Origin: Chlorophyllum brunneum
Taxonomy: Eukaryota; Basidiomycota; Agaricomycetes; Agaricales; Agaricaceae
Direction: 5' to 3'
DNA: 64,000 nucleotides
NCBI GenBank assembly: GCA_963576785.1
Contig: OY756141.1
Span: 1,922,001 to 1,986,000 of the forward strand
Shown: positions 1-12,151 of the stretch, piece after piece
Layout of the letters: each line of letters begins with the position of its first letter
Position numbering within the stretch: the first letter of the stretch is position 1
Program-made: the position numbers and the translations under genes
The notes under the pieces: model-generated
The model's input: the letters and a program-made list of their open reading frames with translations, nothing else
Told to the model about the DNA's origin: nothing
Databases searched by the model: none

Positions 1-2910
1 GGGCCTACGACTACTCGGAGCGGCTGCCTACGCTTAAGAAATGGTCTCCGACGCAGTCCGTCGATGTAGGTGCCTTCTTTTCTGAGACCACGATGCTGGT
101 CTCACCATTTTACAGACCTCAATTAAGTCTTGGGATCGTTCAAACGATTTCAATAAGTATTCTCGTGCCCGTAGCTCCGAGCATCGTTCGTGTCTTATAT
201 GGATAAATACAGATAATCAACTCATTACTCGCAGAGCCTTCGCAGCCCCCACGACCGTCTTCGCGTCACGAACAAATCCCTGAAAAATGGTCTCCATCGT
301 CACTACAATTCAAATCCAACCAGAACCCTAAACAGCTTCAAAACCGGGGACAGAACGGCCGGAACGAGTTCCAGCCTTCCAAAAGTCTGCTCAGCAAAAA
401 GCAATCACTAGTAACACAAGGTGATGTCGCTCAGAAAAATACAACTACGCAGAGTGCAATGGCGCGAGAGGTCGAAGCTGATGACTGTCAGCCTGAGCTG
501 GGCCGTCCCCGGGAGAACCGCTGGGACAAGAAGCCCCTGCGAGCAGACCGCTCACGTTCAGCTCCCTACAAAACTCGCGGCTCTGTCGTACAGAAGCTCC
601 ATCTCGATGGGGGTCAAAGCGTGGAACACAAATCCCGCCAAAATACCCAGGTTCGGAAGCCGAAAATCCATCTTCCACGCATGAAGAACAAGCCACGATT
701 GGATGTGTATATTCCGACAGTTGTGACAGTTGGAACGTTGGCGAGAATATTGGATGTAAAGTTTGGTACGTTGTGTTTTTTTCTCAATAATATCTTTGGG
801 TTCTTATGCCCCGATTTAGACCGCCTTATTCGTAAGATGATTGAGGCTGGGATGACGCAAGAAGCTACCCATGATCATGGTATGCTTTTCTCCTGCGGGT
901 CAACCCTCGGCTAAAACCGTTATCATAGTTCTAACTTCAGACTACGCTGTCCTCCTGGCTGAAGATCTTGGACGGAACCCCATCGTTGACGATGAAGCCG
1001 CTTTTGATCTATATCCACCGTGAGTCAACTCTTATGGCAGATATCGGGGCTTTCTCAAGACGTCTGCATTGCTCAGTGGGCCCCACCCTGATTCCTCCTG
1101 CTTGCCCTCCCGGCCACCGATCGTAACAATTATGGGACATGTCGACCACGGTAAAACAACATTGCTTGATACTCTACGATCTTCAGCAGTAGCCAAAAGC
1201 GAAGCTGGAGGCATTACCCAACATATAGGGGCCTTCTCCGTTCCAGTCAGGTCACCACAAGGACCACAGTCCATAACATTTCTTGACACTCCAGGTCATG
1301 CTGCATTTTCCGCTATGCGCGCGCGCGGTGCTGGCATCACAGACATTGTGGTTCTTGTTGTGGCAGCAGATGACGGTATCATGCCCCAGACGAAGGAGGT
1401 GATCAATCTTTTGCAGAAAGATACAGGCAAAGTCGGTCTCGTCGTCGCCATAAACAAGGTCGACAAGCCGGAAGCTGACGTTGTAGGTCTATAAGTTCGC
1501 CTGATTGTAAGATAGAGCTGGAGACTGAATCCTACACATCCTACAGGAAGCCGTAAAGCTGGCGCTAATGACAGAAGGGATCCAGCTCGAGTCCTTTGGT
1601 GGCGACGTGCCCTCGGTGGATGTGTCGGGTTTGACTGGCAGAGGCCTTCCGGAACTCGTGGAAACCCTGTCAGCCATGGCAGATATCCAGGACCTTCGCG
1701 CTGAAAAAGAAGGCTCTGTTCAGGGATACGTGCTTGAGTCAAAGGTGACAAAAGGATTGGGGTGAGTCTCTCGGGTTCCTTGATGGAACGAACCCTCATC
1801 TTCACTTAGCCCCGCTGCAACTGTTTTGGTTTTGCGTGGATGCCTCCGAACTGGCTCCCATATTCTAAGTAGCACTCACCCCGCCAAAGTTCGCGTCATG
1901 ACCGACTCCAGTGGAAAATCTGTCAAAGCAGCATATCCTGGTACGGCAGTCACTGTGTCAGGCTGGAAGACACTACCGAAGGCAGGAGATGAGGTCCTTG
2001 ATGGTAAGGAGTCGGAAATTAAGAAGGCCCTCGCAAACCGGGTACGACAAGCAGAGATAGCCGCATCATTGGCCGACGTAGATGCCATCAATGCCACACG
2101 GAAGGAAGAGCGAGAGCGGAGGAAGACAGAAGCTAACAAGAACGATGCCCATACACCTGCCCCGGCAGAGGCCGACGGCCTCAAGGAGTTGAAGCTGATC
2201 ATAAAGGCTGATGTCAGTGGAAGTGCAGAAGCAATTAAAGGAGCGTTGCAAGGCATCGGAAACAAGGAGGCCATGACAAAAATTGTATCCTCCAGTGTTG
2301 GAGATGTCACCGAATCCGACGTGCTCATGGCCAAAGCTGTGGAAGGTATGTGTTCCATAAGTATCCTTCCACTTTCTTCTGACCATGACCATGAAAAGCT
2401 ACCATCGTCGCCTTCTCTGTATCCGCACCCCGTTCAGTCGAGACTTTGGCAGCACAGAATGCTGTGCCTATAACCACATCTTCTATCATTTACAGGTTGA
2501 TGGAAGACGTTCGACAACGAGTAGCCGCTCTTCTTCCAACGATCAAAGAGACCAAAGTGACAGGAGAGGCGTCTGTTCTTCAGTTGTTCGACATTCATCT
2601 GAAGGCAAAAGAAGTGAAGAAGGTTGCCGGCTGCCGTGTGATCAACGGAATCATTGAGAAGGCCAGGTTTGCACGAATTGTAAGAGGTGGTTCAGTCACC
2701 CATGAAGGTATGTTCAATCTCGTCTGATGGTACAGCTATGTATGAATCATTGGTCCAGGAACTTTGGACACTATGCGCATTCTCAAGAAGGACGTGACTG
2801 AAGTACGCAAGGGTTCGGAATGTGGACTGAGCTTCACAGATTTTGCAGATCTCCGCGAGGGTGACTTAATTCAGATGTACCAAACTATAGAGAAACCCGG
2901 GGTTTTGTAG
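1..2910 (+). CDS. IFM1: Mitochondrial translation initiation factor IF-2 (5' end cut by window)
   Basis: GTPase that delivers initiator tRNA to the mitochondrial small ribosomal subunit. The first exon enters from outside the window: it reads open to base 69 and fits in phase with an exon starting at 235 (intron 70-234). A basic, Gln/Ser-rich N-terminal region follows, then an IF2-N-like segment ([16 protein letters not shown]) near 700-765. The G domain has the P-loop GHVDHGKT (about 1135), the DTPGHAAF switch II motif (about 1285) and NKVDKP (about 1455). The C-terminal IF2 domains run to the TAG at 2908-2910. About eight introns of 45-65 nt restore one frame. The 3' end lies only 59 bp from the convergent CHORD gene. 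Identity is firm; the 5' splice pattern is inference and the true start is not visible. Confidence 0.93.
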
Positions 2911-2969
2911 ATTATGCGCACTTAATTCGTCTTGATAGAGTATTTTAAATTATGATCGATACAGGAGTA

Positions 2970-4387
2970 TTATGGCGAGCGTGCTTTGTTGGCTACATCG
3001 AGATGTATATCTTTCCCCCCAACAGTGCCAGTTCGACCACCGACACCAAACGTGTAACTTATACCTCCAAGATCACGGCCTGTCTTTTCGAGTAGTACCC
3101 ATCCGCGGTTGTCCGCTTTTTGCAGCTGCACCTCGATCTGTGTGACGTTAGACTACGAGGTTCAGAGATTGAGAAGTGCGATTACCTTTTGATTGAAAAA
3201 GCGGTATGTGCTTTGGCTTGGATCAATAGGTCCTGCAAGGTTCAACACGCGCGAAAAGCGTTTGGATCCTGGCAGGTATATATCAAGTGTAACCTGATAG
3301 AAAGAGACATGAGACCTAGATTAATAGATAGTCTCCTGAAACAAACGCACCTGCTCCGGTGAATCAAACCGCACGATGCTGCGTTCTTTATCCACCTGTT
3401 TGGCGAATACAGAAACGTAAACCTTGTCTAGAGTCTGGTAATGATCTATACGGCAGTTGACCATTTCCTCTGTCTTGCGCCAAAGGTAAGCAGCTGGAGT
3501 CTATTGAACGCCGGAACTCGACCTACAGCAGACGCTGCTGTTGTTTGCGGCGCAAAAACATGACGACCGGTCTTGCAACCCCGAATCTTCAGGAATTCAT
3601 CGAATTCCAAAACACGACGCTTGCAGCAGAGATATCCCTGAGTGGTGAACAGTGCAGATGGGCATGGTGCGTGTGTGACAATTATCATCGATTACCTTGC
3701 TACCTTCTCGGAAGATTGGCTGGCCCAATTGAATCCGACGTCACTCCAGCATCATCACATTCATGTACTCACCGGTGCAGAATGATATGTGCAAATTGCA
3801 CCTGGTCCATCACCTTGCCTACTCTCCTCGTCACTGACGAAGAGAACATCGCAGCCCTTTCTCCTGCATGGAGTACCTGGTGTGACGGGAATGGCAGGAT
3901 CGTCCTCTTCCTCGGTGATCAGAGCTCGTTGAACTAGCTTGGGATCAACCTGCGATAAGGTTTTCGGAAGAGCTGGTGTCGTCGTGAATGTTTCTTTTCC
4001 CCCTTCGGTAGAGGATTTAGAAACAAAGAATGTTGCGGAGGACGAGGGTTTGGTATCGGGCAATTTTTGAACTTTGGAAGTATGGCCATCAACTTTCGTA
4101 CATCCCTACACCTTGTGTCATTCTGCAAACTAGTATACACATTAGAGGAGAAACGTACGGGAATTGCGAGGAATTCATCGAAAGTCAGGACTGGTTTGTT
4201 GATATCCGAACAGCATGACCACGACTTCAGGCCCTCGTGAAAGACCTGTCATCTCAGCTGTTAAAGTCTAAAAATGTTTGGGGGATAGCGAAGAAAGACC
4301 GACTGGTGCGCCCGGATGGTGAACGCATATATCAGTTGAGCCTTCTGTGTATTCAGTATTGCATCCTCCACGAGAACAATGAGGCAT
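2970..4387 (-). CDS. CHORD-CS domain protein (Rar1/CHORDC1/morgana family)
   Basis: Hsp90 co-chaperone family protein with two zinc-binding CHORD domains and a C-terminal CS (p23-like) domain. It starts at the ATG at 4387. CHORD1 spans the first three exons: MPHCSRGGC, then CVHHPGAP spliced to VFHEGLKSWSCC, then GCTKVDGHT, so all Cys/His ligands are present. CHORD2 shows CRRKGCDVLF, CTYHSAP, a CC pair, FDEFLKIRGC and GRHVF (about 3800-3560). The CS domain has VYVSVFAKQVDKERS, VTLDIYLPGSKRFSRV and GWVLLEK, and the stop is at 2970-2972. The product is about 340 residues and runs to the typical family end. No single long ORF shows this gene because its exons are short. The first intron uses GTCGGT as donor, which fits GTNNGT. 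Confidence 0.9.
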
Positions 4388-4606
4388 TGCAGGATATAAC
4401 TACGTGTTGCGGAAAGGGCGGGTAGGTGATCAAGAGAAATTGATTGTTCCATCTTATTCAATACGGAATTTTCGTCAACCTTCTTCACTGTTCTTGTCTA
4501 GATCTATTTATTATGTAATACACCACATAGATTAGAGGGCCTAAGCCGTCGGTATCCACGAAGGCAATATCTGTGGTCAGGGCATTTGCCATACTGGAAA
4601 ATCGAG

Positions 4607-5972
4607 TCATGAGAGACCAGGTCCATACATCTCCCAAACGAGAAAACCAATGCCCCATGGTCCGACACGACCTAACGTTCGGACTACACCCATAAGTTTA
4701 GCCCGGAAGCCAGTACCACTTCCAGGTGGTTCGTACTTTGGGTCCCGGAACAGTATCATCAGGCCCTCTGCTCGAACGGCATCAGAGACAGGCCGAAAAA
4801 CTTGGGACTGCTTTGACTCTAGGTTGTTTAGGTAGATGAGGTGCCTCGCTCGGTCCCAAGGCCTACATATGACCTCATAAACTAGACCCGCCAATACCTG
4901 ATCACTCCTGTCAATTACAACAACTAGGGTGAAGATGATGCAAGACTCACACCTCCCGATACCAGTATGATACTATTCAAAATACGCGGAGTATGTTGCT
5001 TGATAGACACAGAATGAACCCCGGGCTCCTCAATACACGAGATCAAAACCTCCGAATGAGCTTTGACGGCCTGACCAACCTTCCTCGTGACTTCGAATAT
5101 GGCAAAAAATGCAGAAAAGGCTGGAACACCATATATTGTTGACTCAAGAGCGAGGGCTCGAGTCATACGCCACTCACCACAAACATCTTTTGCACAACCC
5201 CAACCCCATCCATTCCAGCCACGACCAGCCATATCCCCGACCTCTCGCATCCACTTACGAAGTTCACGGACTTCTTGTATTTGAGTGACGCGCGATTTCC
5301 GTTGGGTGCTAGGTGAGTTACGCATCATGGATTTCCATGTTTGTATCCAAGACTGTCCTGCTGTGCCACCCTCAATGGCTAGGCGTACATTCTCAGCAGG
5401 CGCAGCAACAAGAGCTTGAACGCCACCCGCAATACCTCCTGAAAGGATAGCACCCATGAAAGGGTGATGGTGCAGACTGGGCTGAATGATAGAATAGGCC
5501 TCGGCATAGGTCGTCCAGAGAACAGTGCCAAGCATAGCATTCACTACCATTGGGGGGAAGAAATGCTTGCGAAATACATCAAACTGAAGACCGTGTTGAG
5601 TTCACTAAAATGCCTCCCAAGCCACTGAACGACTCACACCCTGAACCTTGACTAAGGATAATAGGAACTTATGATCGTAAACCGTTCCCTGGTACTCGGC
5701 CAGGCTCCTGAGTGATTGCCAGCCACTGACTTGGACTTGTCAGTATGGGATGTGGCAAGGATGTGCTTACGCTTACTTTTTGAAGGTCGGAATAGTCGAA
5801 CTGGCCGAGAAAAATACAAAGCCATACCCCGTGTCAAGGTACGCGCTACTGCGGCTTGTAGGCCTGCACTCCGCTCTGCTGTGGACACCCTTGTGAAGTG
5901 AGTTCTGTCAGAAGATCGAACGGACGTACCAGAACTCTCGTCCGGTGGGGCTTCATCCTGCGCGGCGGACAT
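4607..5972 (-). CDS. Mitochondrial carrier-family-like membrane protein
   Basis: Five exons give roughly 350 residues with the layout of a divergent mitochondrial solute carrier. The N-terminus (start 5972) reads MSAAQDEAPPDESS and joins at a phase-1 junction to the exon with RGMALYFSRPVRLFRP. Later segments include GILSGGIAGGVQALVAAPAENVRL-like sequence (about 5460-5380), where the carrier P-x-[DE] signature appears as PAENVR. Near the end there is GLVYEVICRPWDRARHL, and the last exon closes with GPWGIGFLVWEMYG before the stop at 4607. The repeat signatures are weak compared with classical carriers such as ADP/ATP exchangers, so the substrate cannot be named. Family placement rests on three hydrophobic repeat-like blocks and the partial signatures. 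It lies in tandem behind the CHORD gene, with a 219 bp gap. Confidence 0.72.
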
Positions 5973-6043
5973 GGGCTGACCATGAAAGCACGTCGATCCA
6001 TTTCTGGCCAACTTGAAGTGGCTGTGTTCCCTTCTCTTAGTTA

Positions 6044-6948
6044 ATGGCGACAATCATTGCAAACCTCCCCAAAGCAGGTCTCTGGAGGTATATGCACCCG
6101 ACTTCCCCCTGGATCCGCAGAATATGTCTTTCTACCCAGCCGCTGGGCCCAGAACAATACCGTGGAGGACTCCAGTTCTGGCCTTCCTATCTCAGCACTG
6201 AGGAACAGAAAATCTTGCTAAAATCGTCTTTGCACAAACTCGACAATTCCGAAAGCACCAGGAGTCGCAAACGAAGAAGAACATACTTGAAGACCCCACC
6301 CGTAAACGCTTCCAAATCAGACGACGTACAGAGCCTCTTTCTTCCTGATGATTACTATGAGTTTCAAGAGGTGTGAGATACCCAGTTTTGCTGTATCGGT
6401 GCCTCTGACATCTATATAGGGACATTATGATGGCGTCATTCGTGGTTACCGCGAGATGCATCTCGCTTCATGGCCAGAGGACGAATTCGAGGGTCTTTCG
6501 AGTGTGATCAAACGCTTGCAGGCCCTTTGTCCGAGCCGGAACGTTCAAGTACACTTACTACATTTGGCCACGCGTGGTCATATTCTACCCCACATTGACA
6601 ACATCCATTCAAGCGGAACGTGGATCCTCGGTGTAAGTCTCGGTAACGAGAGACTTCTTCGTTTAGAGTCTCTTGAGGACGATCCATCGCTCGAGCTTTC
6701 CTTGCCTTCTGGAAGCGTGTACATTCAAAGGTTTGATCTTGATGATTCTCGGCGTCTGTGGTCTCAAGAATATACATCAGTGGTGATGTCCGGTATGCCT
6801 ACAAACATTCGATCGTGCACAAACCTCAAGAGAATCATGGCCAACGCCTTAGCATCATGATTAGGGTAAGTGCTCCATTGTTTCGCGGTCGGTCAGAGGT
6901 ACTCAGAAAATCCCGTAGGACCTTCCAACACCAATCGTAGAAATGTGA
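6044..6948 (+). CDS. ALKBH7-like 2-oxoglutarate/Fe(II) dioxygenase
   Basis: Four exons (6044-6370, 6420-6730, 6781-6865, 6919-6948) sum exactly to 753 nt, 250 residues. The cupin core carries an HxD motif, H167-I-D169 in GHILPHIDN. A distal His follows in YAYKHSIVH at about residue 222, with the 2OG-binding Arg in QRLSIMIRD near 236. GDVRYAYKH and the C-terminal RLSIMIRDLPTP resemble ALKBH7, a mitochondrial AlkB relative linked in animals to programmed necrosis rather than DNA repair. Reading through the 50-nt intron 6731-6780 stays open but destroys the second His, so the spliced form is preferred. It is divergent from the carrier gene, with 71 bp between start codons. Family is confident; the substrate is unknown. 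Confidence 0.85.
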
Positions 6949-9150
6949 CGACTCCCCTTTTAAGGAAACAAACCTTGGGTGGTTATCTGAGGCAGAGTAG
7001 GAAGAATGGTACCGATGGCTCGTAACGAGGAACCGGAAGGTTCATTGGACGTCCCGAGTACTGATTGGATTCCTCGGTTGTGTCATAGTCTCTCTGGTAG
7101 ATTCTTGGTACTTCTCTGGACACCATTCAATCCATGCAAGAACGGTATCTCCTATCGATATCTAATCTCTCTCACTAACAGATCGACTCGTTTCTAAGCT
7201 CCTGGTGATCGAATTCCAATTTGAGTGGCTAAGACGCTTCATATAGATGCGTGCGATACTCTCATCTAGTCAGTTGTGCCTGATCTGGCAACTCATCTAT
7301 TGCGTGGTCACTTCAACATATGATATCAGATTCTTCTGGCTCCATCACTCCGAGGATGCGGGTACGATGAACGTTTGGAAGGTCTCGAAGGATTTGCGAA
7401 ATGATACCGGCTTCTTTCCAAAGATAGATACTGTGGTAATATTTAGCCTGATGGTGGGTTTTTCTGGCCTTACATGTACGGCAGAATTTGCATATGGCCA
7501 CTCTGAGTCGCTTCAAGTGGAGAAGCTCTCGACACATTTGGTACCAGCAATCTTCCCCAGCCCTTTCAGGCTGATGACCTAGAACCGCTGTCAGTTGCAT
7601 GCAGCCATGAGGCTAATTGGGGTGCAAATCGAGTTGACCTGAGCCTTTTATCTAAAGAGTACATGTTCTTCCGCTAAGTGATATCAGATAATATTAAGTA
7701 CGTGTCCGATCAACCTTGTCGTCTATGAGGAAGTCCAGATGCCAACACAAATCATCAATCTAGATAGAATGCTGCAGGGACCACGCGAGCTGAAATGACA
7801 TCGACACTTGTTTTGGAATCAAACAACGGAAATTACAATGGATCGTGTATGGAGTAGGAGTTGTTTCATGGGCACTTATTGACACCAACGGCACTGGATG
7901 AAATGAGTAAGTTAGCTCATCACTTTGACAGGATATGCCAACTTTACGTACGGCAGAGTGCACTCGCGACCACTCTGGTCTTCGCGTATGGTCAAAAGTT
8001 GGGTACCCTGAGGGTTAAGTCATATCGGCCCATCGCAACGGTCCAACTCGGGAGGACTCACATCCTCCATGAACCTGGAACTCTTGACAGTTCCATAGAC
8101 AGGCTGTCCCGTAGGAAGCCAGTAGAATACACGGGTGCCAGCCTGATGCACTGTTCAGGCAAGACTCAACCGAAAACATTGTAAAGGACCGACCGGAAAC
8201 GCGTTCATAGCCCAAATAGTAGGTTGAATAAAGCTTGAGGGGGGAGAGCGAGGAGAGTACCATCGAGCTATTGACTATATATACCTTCGTCGATCCAGGA
8301 CTCGTCAAGCGAACCGGCGATAGGAAATGAGTCTAGCGTGGGCGATCATAGACACAACACCAACCACAGTGGCAGGGGCCGGCCCCGAATCCGTCCTAGA
8401 TGAGAGGAAGATGCATATGAAGATATGCATATGAGGTGGAACAGCTAACGCGCAGTTCTAAGCTCCAAGGAAGTGAAGCGTGGTCTCATACTAACAATGG
8501 ATCGTCGCGGAAACGAAATAAGTGATGGATTCGAGGAAATGATATGGAAGAACCACCTTATTCTCAAGGTCTGGTAGACCTAAAGGCACGCGTTAATTAA
8601 TGTATCCATAGGCATCGAGGCAAGATGTACGCATGTTCGTGGCCACCAGCAGTAGGCAATCTTTTCTCAGGCATGTGTGTTCCGACCGGCACATGGGAGC
8701 CACGCAGTCCCTGGTCAAGTCCTCGAACCATTAATAAAGTGAGGTGAAAGAAATAGCTGCTTGTTGCCGTTGATCCTCGGCTTCCGAGAAATAATGCTGT
8801 GGCCTGCATACTGTGCTTCGATAGGAAGGTATTTGTGCACACAGGTTTTATAATGAGTGAAGTAAATCCATGAATAAACTGCGCCACTCCAATTTCTGTG
8901 GAAAAAAGCGAGTTGGTATGAGGCGCAGTGGGAAGTCTAAAGTGTTCCGTAACATGGCTTGTGGAAGAGATGCCATGGTCTTGGAGCATCGAGGGAATAA
9001 GGACACCTAACATTTTGAGCTGGTATCCACCCTCGAGTCCAAACATACACATCAATGCATCAGAGTTGCCTTATTTATTCACTGGTCGTGGCGTGACCAA
9101 TTGACACAGAACCAATTCCACAACTTGGGCCATTGGACACACCTCTTGTG
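6949..9150. other. Intergenic stretch without a supported gene (2.2 kb)
   Basis: Only short ORFs are present, none with a recognisable family and several starting at non-ATG codons. The longest, on the minus strand at 8597-9052, is 151 codons with no domain I recognise. A 10-bp direct repeat ATGCATATGA occurs at 8411-8420 and 8425-8434. The right-hand end is presumably the LST8 promoter. No tRNA, transposase or reverse transcriptase remnant was seen. Confidence 0.5.
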
Positions 9151-10673
9151 ATGCCCACTCCCTCTCACACGCAAAAGGCAAATGCCGCTCGCCAGGACAT
9201 GTCCGTTATACTGGTTACTGGATCGTACGACCATGAGATCAGATTTTGGGAGGCTTGGAGCGGCATATGCTCCCGCACAATCGCACGCTCAGGCGAATCT
9301 GGTGTAAGAGTTTACTATTCTTCCGGGGTATGGGACACTGACTGTGCATCTTCCTAGCAAGTAAACAGACTTGCAATTTCACCTGAGTGCCTCACATCAC
9401 ACAAGTCTCTTCTAGAGATCGTGCTGACCGTTCCCCCAGCAAACGCCTTTTAGCAGCGGCTATACACAAGAAAGTCAACATTTACGAGATTGCAAGTGCT
9501 GCAAACGAACATGTATTTGCCTTGATTATCCCGAAGCAAACAGTATTTTGACTTGATTATACAGCTTGTGACCTTCGAGGGACACACTATGAACGTCACC
9601 GCGGTCTCTTTTCATAGTGAAGGCAAATGGTTAGTCACCGGTGGTGAAGATGGAACAATAAGAATCTGGGATCTACGGTACGTCGATATTGTCTTTGACT
9701 CATGATTGGAACCTTGTTTCTGAGATAACTATCCCCAATAGAAATTCCTCATTACATCGCATTTACGACAACGGGGCTCCTGGTGTGTCTCATTCCTAGT
9801 CCTCTAAACCAACACCTCACTAGTTGTCTACCTAGTCAATGACGTTGTTATCCACCCGAACCAGGGAGATTTGATTTCTTGTGACCAAGCCGGTAGCATC
9901 AAACAATGGGATTTGTCCGACAATATCTGTTCACATGAACTGGTGAGGCGCCCCTCACATTTACGGTTTATTGGGCATAGGTTGATTGTTGTGAGATCAA
10001 AGACCCCAGCCGCTGACGTCCCAATCCGTTCAGTAACCCTGGCTTCCGACGGTTCATGTCTCGTGGCTGGAAACAATAAAGTAAGATGCTCTATTGCCGA
10101 CGTGTGGAAATCGACTCCGTTAATTCATACCCGGTTAGGGACAATGTTATGTTTGGAGGATCAATGATGAGCATACCGGTCTTCCACGATTCCAAGCTGT
10201 GACACGTTTCCTTGCGCATACCAAATACCTGACGCGTTGTCTGCTGAGTCCAGATGCAAGGTAAGGCTTTCTGTCCCTCAATGAATCTTATTTCAGTTTG
10301 TCCCCTAGATATCTTGCCACTTGCTCCGCCGATACCACAGTCAAGATATGGGCAATTCATGGAAATTATGAGTTCAGACTCGAGAAGACTTTGGTCGGCC
10401 ACCAAAGATGGGTATGGGACTGTGCTTTCAGTGCAGACTCGGCATACTTGGTGACAGGTCCGTAGTAACGTGCTCGTATTCCACTTTAACTCATAAACAA
10501 CCGCAGCGTCGTCCGATCATACAGCGCGTCTATGGGAGATGTCCTCGGGGGAAACTGTAAGACAGTACAATGGTCACCATAAGGGTACAATTCCCTCCTT
10601 TCTAATGTCTCGTTTGTCTCAATACCCTTTTCTAGCGGCCGTTTGTTGTGCACTGCATGATGGTGCTGGTTAA
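9151..10673 (+). CDS. LST8: TOR complex subunit LST8 (seven-bladed WD40 protein)
   Basis: Core WD40 subunit of TORC1 and TORC2 that stabilises the TOR kinase domain. About ten small exons reconstruct the family sequence: [157 protein letters not shown] and [14 protein letters not shown]. The end [12 protein letters not shown] comes just before the TAA at 10671-10673. Start 9151 is the first in-frame ATG. The conserved block begins at the ATG at 9199, so the true start could be there. All seven blades are present and nothing appears broken. Confidence 0.95.
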
Positions 10674-12151
10674 GTTTTGCTGGTTTTCATTGCTTGTATA
10701 GTAGTCAAATTCCTTGCGCTCTACTTTATGACCCTATCCCGCAAAACGTGAAGACAAGTGAATATAGAGATCCGCGGCCGGGGGTGTATTGATCCCATTT
10801 CGTGGTTAGTTGCGTAATCGTAACGACTACGTCGGTAGTTGGCAGATGCGTTGTGCGAGCCGATGTGGCCAAATCACTGGTAACAGACTGTGACCAAACG
10901 CGGGTCTGATATGCTCTAATGCCGCGACGAGGGTCTTTGGTTGGATACTCATATGAAATCACACTGGAGTGGAGGCCTTGAGGTTGGATGGCTGGGTCGC
11001 TGGGGAGGTCTTCTTTCAATGCGAAACCCGACATTGAAATCCATGAATCTGAGGAACTACGTTCCAGCTCGATGGCGGCGCCGATGTCCGTGATACCTGT
11101 GGGACCTGCGACCGTATTACGTTTCACTTTACATTTCACATTTTCATCACCGAAAAGTAGGCATGTCTGAGCGTCTATGAGTATATTTTAATTCAGGTTG
11201 GCGATTTGATGAAATTTGATCCACCGGACCGAACCGGTAGCCAATGAGAGGAATGATATCTCAAAATCGGCTCTCATTGGTATCTAGCTGAGCTCCCTTC
11301 ACTCGCGAATCGTGAGGATGGTTGGCATGATTCAGATTCAGACACGCGATTGTTATCTCGAATGTCTCCATGGAATATCCAGCTACTTGAGATCTGAGGC
11401 TTCCGTAAGCGTTGTTTTTATGTTTTTTTCGGAGAATTCTAACGAATTCTAAGTGGCTGATAACTGAACCTGACATTGACAGAGCAACCCATTCAAATAT
11501 ACTATTTTGGGCGAAACAAAAAGAAAGCCTCTGTCAAAGATAAGCGCACTACCATCAGAACAGCAGTCATGGCGGACGAGACGTCGAGTATCGATAAGAC
11601 CATAGGACAGTTTGCAGAGTCGACTGCGGGCATGCAAAGTTTCGCTTGTAAACCCAGTATCCGGTTTGGTACGCTCCAGCTGGACAATGTGATCGGAAAT
11701 CTCTTATCTAATCCTACGGAGCGGGAGACCGCCGGCTGAAGCGCAACGGGGGTGATTGCCGGTGTTCCTGTATCACATACGGCATGCACAAAACTGTCGG
11801 GTGTTGAATTCGCGTTCTGGACAATGTAATTATTTTGTGCAATAGTGATGTCGGGTGTTAGGAGTCAGAAAGCAGAGGAAAGGATTCCGTCAACGTAAGT
11901 TCTTGTGCAGGAATGTATGTCTGAAATGCGATCGGTCGAGTTGCGGCGCATCGGGAACCGGACCATAGGTCATGTGGCAGGTTGGTTCCCTCTCGATTCA
12001 AATTGCCATCAAATATATCCGTCCTCTTCCGCTGACAGTCTTGTTTCCTCTTTCATCGTGCAACCTGGACGAAAATTTCCGTCTTCCTCTTTTCCTTCAA
12101 AACACATCTTCGTACTCCTCATCTTATCCATCTTGCCACCGCTATCAGCTC
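10674..12151. promoter_or_regulatory. GLT1 upstream region with a cluster of GATA-type sites
   Basis: No convincing gene lies in this 1.5 kb; the minus-strand ORF at 10726-11139 opens with GTG and resembles nothing I know. HGATAR-type motifs occur at about 11353 (TTATCT, minus), 11458-11463 (TGATAA), 11538-11543 (AGATAA), 11592-11597 (CGATAA) and 11703-11708 (CTTATC, minus), with another CTTATC at 12123. Fungal nitrogen GATA factors (AreA/Gln3 type) bind such sites, which suits a glutamate synthase promoter. The last 130 bp before the ATG are strongly pyrimidine-rich, as is common upstream of well-expressed fungal genes. Regulation is inferred from motifs only. Confidence 0.45.

Noticed and set aside
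6731..6860. Intron-retaining C-terminus for the ALKBH7-like protein
   Set aside because: Retention removes the distal iron-ligand His and conserved Arg, while splicing restores both exactly.
7001..7165. Open plus-strand segment after an AG with a membrane-like run (VLIGFLGCVIVSL)
   Set aside because: No upstream exon joins it in phase, including the last ALKBH7-like exon.
8597..9052. Minus-strand ORF of about 151 codons
   Set aside because: No family, biased composition, no supporting splice context; it may be chance.
10726..11139. Minus-strand ORF of 137 codons upstream of GLT1
   Set aside because: It opens with GTG, shows no domain, and sits in the promoter region.
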